Shown here: positions 21,417 through 30,515 of the stretch, piece after piece
How the letters are laid out: each line of letters starts with the position of its first letter
Position numbering within the stretch: position 1 is the first letter of the stretch
Assembly (NCBI RefSeq): GCF_000192795.1
Contig: NW_007360636.1
Coordinates: 1-64,000, forward strand
Source of the DNA: Vavraia culicis subsp. floridensis
Taxonomy: Eukaryota > Microsporidia > Pleistophoridae
Length of the DNA stretch: 64,000 bases
Reading direction: 5' to 3'
Translations under genes and position numbers: made by a program
Notes under the pieces: model-generated
What the model was told of the DNA's origin: nothing
The model's database searches: none
What the model saw: only the letters and a program-made list of their open reading frames with translations

Positions 21417-22985
21417 ATGCAAAACAACGACAAGAAAAATACGTTTTTCAATCTCTTCCCCAACAATCAGCCACCGAACCAGGGGTTCTCTTTGGGTACC
21501 GGCAACAAGGACAGTAGCAGTGGATTGTTCGGCAACACGAGTAATTTTGGGAGCGGACAGAGCGGTACGGGTGGCGGTTTGTTCGGCACCAACACTGGAC
21601 TCGGTTCTCAAATGAACACCGGCAGCAATTTTATGGGCAATCAGGGACCTGCACCGAGCACCAACATGGGACAGACTGGTGGATTGTTCAACACGCCGGG
21701 TACGGGGTTGAGCGGTACCACAGGCACAACTCCATTCGGTTTACCGAATGCAGCTAACACCAACAACTCTTTTTTGGGAACACAGGGTGTTGGTGCCAAC
21801 CAAACAGCGAATACGGCTGGCAGTGTTTTTGGCACGACGGGCAGCGGACTGTTCGGCTCTCAGGCTGCCAATCAGAGCACCTCTGCAAGTGGTGGGCTGG
21901 GTGTTGGTCCGTTCGGTGCGCAACGCGCGGGTGCATCATCACAACCGAACAACACCGGACTGTTCGGCGCACCAAATCAGAACGGGGCCGGTGCTGGTCT
22001 TTTTAAGACACAGACACAGCCAAGTGCGGTCACGACCGGCTTGTATGGCATGCAGCCGCAGGCAACTGCGCCAAGTGGCTCTGTGTTTGGCGGAGTTCCA
22101 CAAAATACGGTGGGGACCGGGCCGTTAAGTGCCCAGCAAGGAGCAACACCGTATGGAACACAAGCACAGGGCATCACTGGTACGGCAGTATGCGGGCCCG
22201 CACAGCCTGCTGTTGTAGCAAATTCTGGCGGCATTGCCGGCACAAGTGCACTAGGCGGTCATACCGCCGATGCTACCGTTCAGCAGCCCCTATCCGGTGG
22301 CCCTTTAGGTGCTACTACCGCACAGCCTATCGATGCATTTGGCAGGGCAACGATACATCCGGGCTCCATTGGCGGAAATGTCTTTGGGTCGAAGGATGCT
22401 CCTGCTCCGAGCACAACCGGTACTAACCTATTCTCTGCTTCCAAACCAGTTGCAGCACAGCCGTCCATGGCACCACAAAGTGCAGCAGCTGCACAGCAGC
22501 CGCTGGGCACATCTGCACACGCAGCGGCTGAGATGGTAGATGGCAACACCTACGTCGACATAACAAGCGTGCCCCTCAACTTTCGCCAGAAATCCTTTAA
22601 CGAGATCCTGGCAGAAATCAGCGCTGAGCTGGAAAAGGACGTAAAATTCTTCAAAAAGAAGGCCGAGGAGGTCTTCGCTCAGGACGAGAAGATAATAAGG
22701 GCACGCAACAATTATGTCAAACTGTTAGATCGGTTGAAAGCCGAGGAGGACAAGATCAATGAGCTTGAGGAGAACGTAGAATTTCTCTTCAAGTGGCTTG
22801 AATCGATGAAGATCGATGACAGCGTGAAGTATTTGAATGAGCTTGAGCAGTGCTACGATGAGTTTATGGATGGCGTGATGCAGCAGAAGAACATTGAGGA
22901 TGAGATTGCCGGTATCATCAACGAGAACATGAAGCTGATCAGCATAATTGATGAGGATTTGGAGTGTATGGAGAGTATGAAATGA
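21417..22985 (+). CDS. NSP1: FG-repeat nucleoporin Nsp1/Nup62
   Basis: 522 residues. Residues 1 to about 370 are a Gly/Ala/Thr/Gln-rich FG domain with many GLFG, SVFG and FG dipeptides (GLFGNTSNFGSG, GLFGSQ, GPFGAQ, GLFGAPNQ). This is the disordered part that lines the nuclear pore channel. Residues about 385-522 form the Nsp1_C coiled-coil region, starting VPLNFRQKSFNEILAEIS, then long heptad segments (KLLDRLKAEEDKINELEENV). In yeast this segment joins the Nup57-Nup49 channel trimer and the Nup82 complex. The protein is shorter than yeast Nsp1 (about 820) and near human Nup62 (about 520). A CCCCTC motif marks the start. Confidence 0.9.
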   Translation: MQNNDKKNTFFNLFPNNQPPNQGFSLGTGNKDSSSGLFGNTSNFGSGQSGTGGGLFGTNTGLGSQMNTGSNFMGNQGPAPSTNMGQTGGLFNTPGTGLSGTTGTTPFGLPNAANTNNSFLGTQGVGANQTANTAGSVFGTTGSGLFGSQAANQSTSASGGLGVGPFGAQRAGASSQPNNTGLFGAPNQNGAGAGLFKTQTQPSAVTTGLYGMQPQATAPSGSVFGGVPQNTVGTGPLSAQQGATPYGTQAQGITGTAVCGPAQPAVVANSGGIAGTSALGGHTADATVQQPLSGGPLGATTAQPIDAFGRATIHPGSIGGNVFGSKDAPAPSTTGTNLFSASKPVAAQPSMAPQSAAAAQQPLGTSAHAAAEMVDGNTYVDITSVPLNFRQKSFNEILAEISAELEKDVKFFKKKAEEVFAQDEKIIRARNNYVKLLDRLKAEEDKINELEENVEFLFKWLESMKIDDSVKYLNELEQCYDEFMDGVMQQKNIEDEIAGIINENMKLISIIDEDLECMESMK

Positions 22986-23336
22986 AGATTTGAATAAAAG
23001 TATAAATGTATTATTTTGATGGTGGAGATGCTGTGATCAGTTCAAGTTACGTTTTCTATGCCGTGTAATTGATGCAGTACGATGAGCTGATAGACTGTGT
23101 GTATGGCGTGGTGTTTGACCACAGATCGTAATTTTGACGTGTTATCGTGCACGGTTGAGTTTTACGGGCAACACAATGTAAAAATAGTAATGAGCTACGT
23201 TTCACCGTTCTTTGTTGCGAATTAAAAATTGTGTTGCTCGTAAATGATCAGATAATGGGGAGACAGCAATAAAATCATATTCATTTTATGTGCAGCACCG
23301 TTCTTGACTTTGACTGCTGAGAGTGGTGTATAAAAT

Positions 23337-23652
23337 TTTGAGGAGATGATGCGTAAAATTTGGAGAGATGATGCGTAAAATTTGGAGAGATGATGCGTAA
23401 AATTTGGAGAGATGATGCGTAAATTTTGAGGAGATGATGCGTAAAATTTGGAGAGATGATGCGTAAAATTTGGAGAGATGATGCGTAAAATTTGGAGAGA
23501 TGATGCGTAAAATTTGGAGAGATGATGCGTAAAATTTTGAGGAGATGATGCGTAAAATTTGGAGAGATGATGCGTAAAATTTGGAGAGATGATGCGTAAA
23601 ATTTGGAGAGATGATGCGTAAAATTTGGAGGATATGATGCGTAAAATTTTGC
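23337..23652. repeat. 22-bp minisatellite, about 14 copies
   Basis: Tandem units of the form AAAATTTGGAGAGATGATGCGT. The GCGT marks occur at 23351, 23373, 23395, 23417, 23439, 23461, 23483, 23505, 23527, 23550, 23572, 23594, 23616 and 23639, giving 22- or 23-bp steps. Two copies carry a shared variant (AATTTTGAGGAG), spaced five units apart, which hints at duplication of a block. Long minus-strand frames through it start with TTG, not ATG, and are a by-product of the repeat. Confidence 0.95.
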
Positions 23653-24285
23653 GTCAAACCCGTTTTTCACACTTATAATGACATATGTCAAAAATAGAGT
23701 ATGATAGTTTTTAAATTAATCGTGTTTTGCAGTTGGAATGAAAGGACTGAAGATTTAAAAACTCTTCAAGTTCAGAAATGATTGTTTAGTTTCCTCTAAA
23801 ATATGCATATTTACCACATCAAAACACATTTATTAGCCCGTGATTGTAATCGTACTCGCCGTTTTATGTGGGGTTGTCAATTCAAAGCTCTTTCCTGTGT
23901 AGCATACAGCTGCTAAATAAACATATTTTAGTAAAAAATGCGTATCGCTACACGGATATAGCGCATTATCTGAAAATATAAAAGTTACTCTTTCAGGAAG
24001 ATGTACAACGCGTATTCATAGGGACCTTAAGGTAATTTTTGAGGTTCGTTTTAGATTTACACCACATCAACGCTTTGATCCTAATAGCATAGGAGAGATG
24101 GGAAGCATCTTTTAACTCTGGTACGTTTAAATACGCAGCACACATAGCGTGTCTTCAACCTATAAAAAGTGGTAACGGCTAGCAAACCGTAATATTGGTG
24201 CTGTGATAAAAAGTGACAGCATTCTGATAATCTACGTATTTGGTGGTACCGATGCTAATTTATACTTCTGTCAACCAATCAAAAC

Positions 24286-24293
24286 TATATAAA
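24286..24293 (+). promoter_or_regulatory. TATA-like box of Cys/Pro-rich secreted protein gene
   Basis: TATATAAA, 20-27 bases before ATG 24313. There is no CCC motif. Confidence 0.5.
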
Positions 24294-24312
24294 GCGATAA
24301 AACGGAGAGCTC

Positions 24313-25440
24313 ATGCTGAAAGCTCTTACAATCTTTTTGTTATCGTCAGGCATTGTTTTGTCTACCGATGAGGGTCCTAGCAAACATTCGGTATCGCGCG
24401 TGGTCACCGTAACGACACCGAGCAGTGAAACCATGAACGACGTTCTTATCAAGTTCTTCAACGCAAACGTATCACCGGTTGTGGACATGGCCGTCAAACG
24501 AACAACGAGCGATGTCGACATGTCCATTACACGGCTGACCAACCATGTCACATCGCTGTTCACAAGTATACTCGGCGTGTTGGAGGAGATAAGAGCAAAC
24601 AAAGCTGTCGCATCACCGGCGTTGGGTGCAGGTAAGAAAGATGGTAATAAAACATCGGCTGACCCATTTCCGGGCTACCTCGAGGATTACCAATTTCTCA
24701 TGGGGATTGTCACCGGAGCAGTGCGGTGTGGTGAGTGTTGCACTTGCCTAAAGGGAGAAATGTGTCTTTTCCACGTGTACGTTCAGCTGTTCCTCATCGT
24801 CAACAACAACCCGTCCTGGCAGCCGCCCAATCTCCTGACTGCGGTTAGCTTCAGCGGTATCTCGACGAACAAAAACAGCGTAGCTCTCGAATTGGTTCTT
24901 CAGAATCTGGGAAAAAAGCGCTGTATGACCTGCATGCTGTGCAAGGAAATTTCACGCGATCAGAAATTATCGTTCATGTTCAACACGGACGTGATCAGCA
25001 AATTATTTGGGAGTGGTGATAGCGCTGACAAGCAGATGCTGTTGAACTTGATTACGGGTGGTGCTGTGGGACCGAAGGGTTTTGAACACCAGCTCAATCT
25101 TTTGCCCATTCTGCTGTCTTTTGTTGAGAAGGGCAAGCGTGGTAAAAGCGCTGCGCCAACGTGCCCGTTCATGGGACAATCGAGCAGGGATACCTGCCAT
25201 GCTAGCGTGCCTGCAAGCACAACTTGTCCGTCTCAGCTTCCGCCAGTACGACCAGGGGTACCTAATGCAACTGCTCCACCCGCATGCAATGTCCCTACGA
25301 GTTCTACAACGCCAGTCGGTGCACAACCTGCGTACGGCATACCCTTCTCGCCCAGCGGAGTGCCTGTCCACCAGATTAACCCGAGTGCACAGTCAGGGTC
25401 TAAACCGGCATACGGTGTTGGTTATGGTACGTACGTTTAA
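24313..25440 (+). CDS. secreted Cys- and Pro-rich orphan protein
   Basis: 375 residues. MLKALTIFLLSSGIVLS is a signal peptide. Residues 30-100 are Thr/Val-rich and helical. The centre holds clustered cysteines: VRCGECCTCLKGEMC (about 139-153) and KKRCMTCMLCKEI (about 200-212). Three Cys-x-x-Cys pairs are seen overall, suited to disulfide cross-linking or metal binding. The last 95 residues are Pro/Ser/Thr-rich with an approximate QPAYGIPFSPSG / KPAYGVGYGTYV repeat. A secreted protein with Cys core and Pro-rich tail is reminiscent of polar-tube or spore-wall proteins, but I see no alignable similarity to a named family. Confidence 0.7.
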   Translation: MLKALTIFLLSSGIVLSTDEGPSKHSVSRVVTVTTPSSETMNDVLIKFFNANVSPVVDMAVKRTTSDVDMSITRLTNHVTSLFTSILGVLEEIRANKAVASPALGAGKKDGNKTSADPFPGYLEDYQFLMGIVTGAVRCGECCTCLKGEMCLFHVYVQLFLIVNNNPSWQPPNLLTAVSFSGISTNKNSVALELVLQNLGKKRCMTCMLCKEISRDQKLSFMFNTDVISKLFGSGDSADKQMLLNLITGGAVGPKGFEHQLNLLPILLSFVEKGKRGKSAAPTCPFMGQSSRDTCHASVPASTTCPSQLPPVRPGVPNATAPPACNVPTSSTTPVGAQPAYGIPFSPSGVPVHQINPSAQSGSKPAYGVGYGTYV

Positions 25441-25802
25441 GTAAAAGTGCTTTTGAAGTGAAAATGTCTCTTTAAATCCGGCAAGGAAGAATTTGCTGGG
25501 TGATCCTGTAGGACGAGTCTCATGCAGGCCGAAATTTGCATATCAAGAGTCAAGCTCGTAGAAACTTTTGTGTTGTTCTTTGGATGCCTGCCAAGTTGCT
25601 TGGCGGTTTATGTGCAGTTTTCAACGAATCAGGGGCCTTGGTTCGCATTTATCTATCAGAAGCGAGCGTGCATCGGTTAATGCCAATGTGAATCAAAATA
25701 TTCGTTTGGCAAGAATAAGATGCTTAACGTTGCCGTAGACCACCTATAATTCACTTTTACTTACCTTTTTGAGCCAAAAGCACGTTTATTCATCTCCGCA
25801 CA
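25441..25802. other. convergent intergenic region, nothing seen
   Basis: Separates two genes that converge here. No repeat or RNA gene was recognised. Confidence 0.5.
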
Positions 25803-26186
25803 TCACAACACTTTTTTAGTGCCTTCTTCATCACAGTCATCGTTTTCTGAGTTCAGCCGCGATACAATTATCAGAATGGTGAGGACCAAAATCAGAAAAA
25901 TAAAAACTACCAGCACAACGGCGAGCAGAACATGAAGTTGCATGGAACAAAAATGCATTTCTGAGCTAGCACTTGTTCCTGCATCATTTACGTGCTCATC
26001 TCCATTTCGTTCTTCATATCGTATGAGCTCAGGCTCTAGGTCTGCTGCAACCAGCGAGAGGCGTTCATTCCGATTCTCCGTGAGAGAGGAGTTAGCCGTT
26101 AAGTACAGAGACACAGCTGATGATCGATGACTGCTTTTACCGTTGAATGGCTCATGTTCGTCTGCATCTTGGTCGTACGGTGTCAT
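25803..26186 (-). CDS. small single-TM protein
   Basis: 127 residues. The first 77 residues are polar and Ser/Glu/Asp-rich without a signal peptide. One strong membrane span follows (about 82-108, VLLAVVLVVFIFLILVLTIL), then a short acidic tail. The arrangement (polar head, one span, charged tail) resembles the two proteins at 37696-39977. ATAAAA lies 25-34 bases before the ATG as a weak TATA-like box, and GGG lies closer, so the promoter class is unclear. Function unknown. Confidence 0.55.
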   Translation of the reverse strand: MTPYDQDADEHEPFNGKSSHRSSAVSLYLTANSSLTENRNERLSLVAADLEPELIRYEERNGDEHVNDAGTSASSEMHFCSMQLHVLLAVVLVVFIFLILVLTILIIVSRLNSENDDCDEEGTKKVL

Positions 26187-27712
26187 AGTGCCCTATCATG
26201 GCGCTGTTTTCATGTTTTATGCATGTTAATTAATACATAAATAGCAAACATAACCTGTCATAACCTCTATTAATTAATTTTGGGTAGTTCTGTCAAAATC
26301 TCAATTTTGACTTAAAAGAACGATTTTGATTAATAATGTGCCTGCTATATGATCAGTTCAATCATTTGTGCTGTAGATCTAACATAGTGGTACAATTCAT
26401 AGTAGTTGTAATATTACAAGTAGATAAAAGAGTACTGCGATCGTTCCTGAACCAAAGGACGTTGGCCATAGTTGATCTCAATATAAAAGTGTGCTTCGGT
26501 GTTGATGTGTGATCAGATAAATAAATATACTTTTGGTAAAAGTACGTTAGTATTGCGGTTTACAGTGCTTTTATTCTCTCTACCAACAATAAATACGGGT
26601 GCTTCCTTGCAAAAATAACGATCAGTATTTGAGGGTTTCACAGATTAGAGCACTCACCTTTTGGTGCTGTCTTGGCAGGCTCATTGTCATGTGTGAGGGA
26701 AGGAGAAGCTCTTTCACACCGTAGAAATCCGGTATCATCATTTTACCATGAAAAAAATCAGAACTGTTTGATCACGTATTTTGGATCATTTTCTTGGCGT
26801 GTATGAGTTTATTTTAAACTATGAAAGGTATAAATTTGATACGATAGGGAAGGTACAAGAATAATTATTGCAAATGCAAAAGGAAATTTGAGGGATGTCT
26901 GATCAAGATGCTTGTTGTTGCACTATACGCAAACTATCAACTGATGTGTGGCACACACCGAAACAATATACCAGACGTGGTTCTACCACCACTTAGTACC
27001 AATGAACGATTTTGTCCCATTTAATAGCACAAGGATCATTTCCTTGTAATGGGAGTAGCACAAGAATCTGATTTGATCACGAAGGGTCAAAAATGGTTTA
27101 AACTGTCACAGGCCCATTCAAACACAAATAAAATTAACCTTGCTGAACAAGTAGATTCAATATCTTTGAATGGCAGATAGTTCTTACCTTGTGTTGAAGA
27201 AGCACCAAATGGAATCTTCTAACTACGCAGATAGCACAGAGTGTTACAAATCAATACAATTATATGTTATCTCTAAAATTGATGCAAGCAATAAAACAAA
27301 AGTTTAAGATGTTAGCGGTTAGTTTTGGCAGTTTTTGTGCAAAGCCTTGTGTTAAATTTCTGAGGTATCATTTAAACGCTTCTTGTGGCATATTGCAAAC
27401 GTAGCACTTGATAAACTTAAAAATTGATAATCAATAGGTAAAACGAGTTTTCTATTTGTGATCATCAAGAAAAGATCGATTGGTTTAATTGCAGTAATTA
27501 CCGATTTTTACAGGCGTGTATGAGTTTAGGTATGGAATCAAAAAATGAGACCATTGGTGCATTCAAAAACAGTTCAAATTTCAGCTCGGTAATCGAAGAG
27601 CTTCTCAAATTCAAATAAAGGGGAAGATTGCTGTTTGTGACATGATAAGTGCTCCTTAATGCGGGTGTGTACGGTTACTCCGGGAAATGCTGATAAAAAC
27701 TTGTTTATTGAC
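26187..27712. other. intergenic, no gene seen
   Basis: About 1.5 kb of AT-rich sequence. A minus-strand ATG near 26690 has CCCTC in front but opens only about 22 codons. No other structure was recognised. Confidence 0.45.
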
Positions 27713-29203
27713 CTATTTTCTCATGTCCCGGCAAAGTTGGAAGCCTTTTTTGAATGATTCTCTATCAAATCCCGGTGGAATGAGTTCATCCAGGGCAAAC
27801 GAGTCCATAAACGGTCCAATAGGAGGCATTCGTCCGAAATCTTCTTCGGGCCGGTCTCGTCTTCTTGGTGGTTTCTCCCGCTTGAGGGCAATATCATACT
27901 CCGTCTGTCCCATCACGCGCTCACTTGTTCCGTCACTGAGATCATAAATTAAGTGTAGCATGTCCCTTGGATCCTTGCCTTCTAAGAGTCTTTTCGTTGT
28001 GACGTTTCTGTCAGGACCCATCTTTCCATGGTTACCAATCGTAATGAAATCTCCGGCACCTCCGCCTCCGCCTTCCCAACGTCCTCCAGCACCTCCAGCT
28101 GCTCCACCGCCACTTCCACCGGCACCTCCTCCTCCGCCTCCCCATCTTCCACCGGCACCACCGGCTGCTCCACCACCTCCACTACCACCCTGTCCCCAGC
28201 TACCACCTCCACTACCACCCTGTCCCCAAGCACCACCTCCGCTGCCTCCATGTCCCCAGCTACCACCTCCACCAGCGCCTCCACTAGCACCACCTCCATG
28301 TCCCCAAGCACCACCTCCGCCAGCGCCTCCGCCAGCACCACCTCCATGTCCTTCACCGGCACCAGCACCAGCACCAGCACCTCCGCCGGCACCCTCTCCT
28401 CCGCCAGCACCACCTCCATGTCCTTCACCGGCACCAGCACCTCCGCCGGCACCCTCTCCTCCTCCAGCACCTCCACCATGACCTTCTCCCCCACCGGCAC
28501 CTCCACCATGACCTTCTCCCCCACCGGCACCAGCACCATGACCTTCTCCTCCACCGGCACCAGCACCTCCGCCGGCACCCTCTCCCCCACCGGCACCTCC
28601 ACCATGACCTTCTCCTCCACCGGCACCATGACCTTCTCCTCCACCGGCACCAGCACCTCCGCCGGCACCCTCTCCTCCACCGGCACCTCCGCCATGACCT
28701 TCTCCCCCACCAGCAGCTCCCCCACCAGCAGCTTCACCACCAGCAGCTCCACCACCGGCAGCTTCACCACCAGCAGCACCACCACCGGCAGCACCACCAC
28801 CAGCAGCTTCACCACCGGCAGCACCACCACCAGCAGCTTCACCACCAGCAGCACCACCACCAGCAGCACCACCACCAGAGGCTCCTCCAGCAGCTCCTCC
28901 AGCAGCTCCTCCAGCAGCTCCTCCAGCACCACCACCAGAGGCTCCTCCAGCAGCTCCTCCAGCAGCTCCACCAGAGGCTCCTCCAGCAGCAGCACCACCA
29001 GAAGCTCCTCCTCCACTATACCCTCCTCCACTATACCCTCCTCCACTATACCCTCCACTACTATACCCTCCTCCTCCACCATAGCTCGATCCTGAACTTG
29101 GTGAAGCCGAACCCCAGCTTGAGCTATAGCTCCAGCTTCTTACTGTGCCCATACTAAAGTATACCGTGAACAACTTTAGAACGATCAGAGTATTTACGTG
29201 CAT
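27713..29203 (-). CDS. secreted glycine-rich repeat protein
   Basis: 496 residues. The N-terminus (MHVNTLIVLKLFTVYFSMGTV) is a signal peptide. Repeat blocks follow in order: GGYSGGG units (about 41-65), GGAAGGGAAGGE units with Ala and Glu (66-165), GGGEGHGGGAGGGEGAG units with His (165-300) and WGQGGSGGG units (300-380). The C-terminal 112 residues are unique, charged and probably folded, running from DFITIGNHGK to QLCRDMRK. Such Gly-rich sequence is typical of structural, silk- or wall-like proteins; His and Glu at regular steps could bind metal. I infer a spore-wall or polar-tube structural protein. The coding strand is chosen by the signal peptide and unique tail; the antisense frame is a Ser/Thr-rich shadow. 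Confidence 0.75.
   Translation of the reverse strand: MHVNTLIVLKLFTVYFSMGTVRSWSYSSSWGSASPSSGSSYGGGGGYSSGGYSGGGYSGGGYSGGGASGGAAAGGASGGAAGGAAGGASGGGAGGAAGGAAGGAAGGASGGGAAGGGAAGGEAAGGGAAGGEAAGGGAAGGGAAGGEAAGGGAAGGEAAGGGAAGGGEGHGGGAGGGEGAGGGAGAGGGEGHGAGGGEGHGGGAGGGEGAGGGAGAGGGEGHGAGAGGGEGHGGGAGGGEGHGGGAGGGEGAGGGAGAGEGHGGGAGGGEGAGGGAGAGAGAGEGHGGGAGGGAGGGGAWGHGGGASGGAGGGGSWGHGGSGGGAWGQGGSGGGSWGQGGSGGGGAAGGAGGRWGGGGGGAGGSGGGAAGGAGGRWEGGGGGAGDFITIGNHGKMGPDRNVTTKRLLEGKDPRDMLHLIYDLSDGTSERVMGQTEYDIALKREKPPRRRDRPEEDFGRMPPIGPFMDSFALDELIPPGFDRESFKKGFQLCRDMRK
28040..29080 (-). repeat. GC-rich coding repeat tract of the glycine-rich gene
   Basis: About 1 kb of short GGN-codon repeats (GGAGCTGGTGGT-like) with nested 12- to 40-bp periods. 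It is much richer in G+C than its surroundings. It stays open in several frames on both strands. Confidence 0.9.
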
Positions 29204-29220
29204 ACAACGTAAACCCGATA

Positions 29221-29230
29221 CTATTTTATA
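29221..29230 (-). promoter_or_regulatory. TATA box of glycine-rich protein gene
   Basis: TATAAAATAG on the minus strand, 18-27 bases before ATG 29203. Confidence 0.5.
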
Positions 29231-29512
29231 ACCATTGATAACCTATTAGCAGAGTCTTTGAGATATGAAACATTTAGCCGTGTTGAAAACGATCAATACT
29301 GCAAGCACCTAAAATGATTTATCGGTATGGATCAGTCTATACGTCAAGATAAGATGTAAAAACATATCGCCAATCAATTAATCGACCGATAGATGCCATT
29401 TCCAGCGTTTTAAATACGATTTGCCTTCAGGTATTTAGTTAAAGTCTTTGCTTATAATCCCTTGTTTCGCGTCACAGGCCTTGCGCACACCAATAAATTC
29501 GAAGGGCGGCAG

Positions 29513-29517
29513 CCCCT
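29513..29517 (+). promoter_or_regulatory. start-proximal CCCCT motif of phosphatase gene
   Basis: CCCCT ends five bases before ATG 29523. Confidence 0.5.
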
Positions 29518-29522
29518 GATAA

Positions 29523-30515
29523 ATGCTGCCCAGCGCACCAAATGATCGTGATGGCACCCGCATCAACGGCCAGAGATCGGTTGCAGATGCCTTAGGCACG
29601 AACGTTGCTGATCGCGGTGTATTCAATTTTAACTTTTCTGCCAACCAGGCGGTGTCCACGTACACACAGGTCCTCAACGATTTGGTCAATTTCAAGCTGC
29701 CCGACGTAAACCTTGCCCTTAGAATTTTGGATGATGCAAAAAAATTGTTAATGGATGAGCCGAATCTGCTACACATAAAATCACCGTGCACGGTTGTTGG
29801 TGACATACACGGACAGTTTGAGGATTTGTTGTTGTTTGCAACACGCGATAAAAAGTTTGTCTTTCTGGGTGATTACGTGGACCGGGGCACATCCTCCGTT
29901 GAGGTCGTTCTGTTTCTCTGCCTCAAGAAGATTTTGCACGGCAACGTGTACCTGCTGAAGGGCAACCATGAGATGGCGAACCAGAACGAGACGTACGGAT
30001 TTAAGAGCGAGTGCCTGCTTAAATACGACATTTCGTTCTACAGAAGAGTTAATGAGCTATTTGAGGTGATGGGCATAGCAGCGATCGTGGACAGAACGTA
30101 CTTTCTTGTGCACGGCGGCATCTCGCCATACATCAGCGATGTACGAAGCATTATGTTCCTCGATAGAACGGACTTCAGCAGCTTTCTGCCGCTCCTGTGG
30201 AGCGATCCGCAGGAGGAAGATGGGTACAGAGCGAGTCCTCGCGGAGCCGGCTATCTCTTTGGGCCCGATGTTTTAAACAGGTTCCTTGATGATAATCAGC
30301 TATCGTACGTGATTCGATCTCATCAGCTGGTCATGGAGGGCCACAAAATCATGGGAAGGTGCATTTTCGTGTGGTCGGCACCCAACTATTGCAATGCCAT
30401 GGGCAATGCGGCATCGATAATGAACATAAATGGAAAGGACTTCGATTTTTTTACGTTTACTGCCGCTGCCAGAAACGAGCAAATGGCTGGCAAACAGAGG
30501 GAACCACAGATGTAG
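29523..30515 (+). CDS. PPP-family Ser/Thr phosphatase, PP2A/PP4/PP6 type
   Basis: 330 residues. All PPP metal-site motifs are intact: GDIHGQFEDL, GDYVDRG, LKGNHE, the HGG of FLVHGG and the SH of RSHQLV. WSDP, SPRGAGYLFG and SAPNYCNAMGNAASIM place it with the PP2A/PP4/PP6 branch rather than PP1 or calcineurin. It removes phosphate from Ser/Thr residues using two metals, in cytosol or nucleus. Odd features are a 45-residue N-terminal extension and loss of the usual C-terminal ...DYFL methylation tail (it ends REPQM). GNHE is followed by MANQ instead of the common CR or SR, so substrate handling near the active site may differ. Confidence 0.85.
   Translation: MLPSAPNDRDGTRINGQRSVADALGTNVADRGVFNFNFSANQAVSTYTQVLNDLVNFKLPDVNLALRILDDAKKLLMDEPNLLHIKSPCTVVGDIHGQFEDLLLFATRDKKFVFLGDYVDRGTSSVEVVLFLCLKKILHGNVYLLKGNHEMANQNETYGFKSECLLKYDISFYRRVNELFEVMGIAAIVDRTYFLVHGGISPYISDVRSIMFLDRTDFSSFLPLLWSDPQEEDGYRASPRGAGYLFGPDVLNRFLDDNQLSYVIRSHQLVMEGHKIMGRCIFVWSAPNYCNAMGNAASIMNINGKDFDFFTFTAAARNEQMAGKQREPQM

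Larger units (their letters stand above)
22986..24312. other. intergenic region with a minisatellite
   Basis: Holds the 22-bp array listed separately. On the right it holds the TATA-like box of the next gene. No gene is supported. Confidence 0.5.
29204..29522. other. divergent promoter region between glycine-rich and phosphatase genes
   Basis: Carries a TATA-type signal for the leftward gene and a CCCC-type signal for the rightward gene, about 300 bases apart. Confidence 0.5.

Noticed and set aside
21147..21611. 154-codon minus-strand frame
   Set aside because: Runs antisense into the Nsp1 start region and has no motif.
23337..23652. CRISPR-like array
   Set aside because: There are no unique spacers; units are directly contiguous and the genome is eukaryotic.
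23281..23691. Two long minus-strand frames of 22-residue repeats
   Set aside because: They start with TTG, have no unique sequence and follow from a 22-bp minisatellite that keeps several frames open.
28028..29095. Ser/Thr-rich plus-strand ORF as a main gene
   Set aside because: The opposite strand has a signal peptide, a TATA box and a unique C-terminal domain, so that strand is taken as coding.
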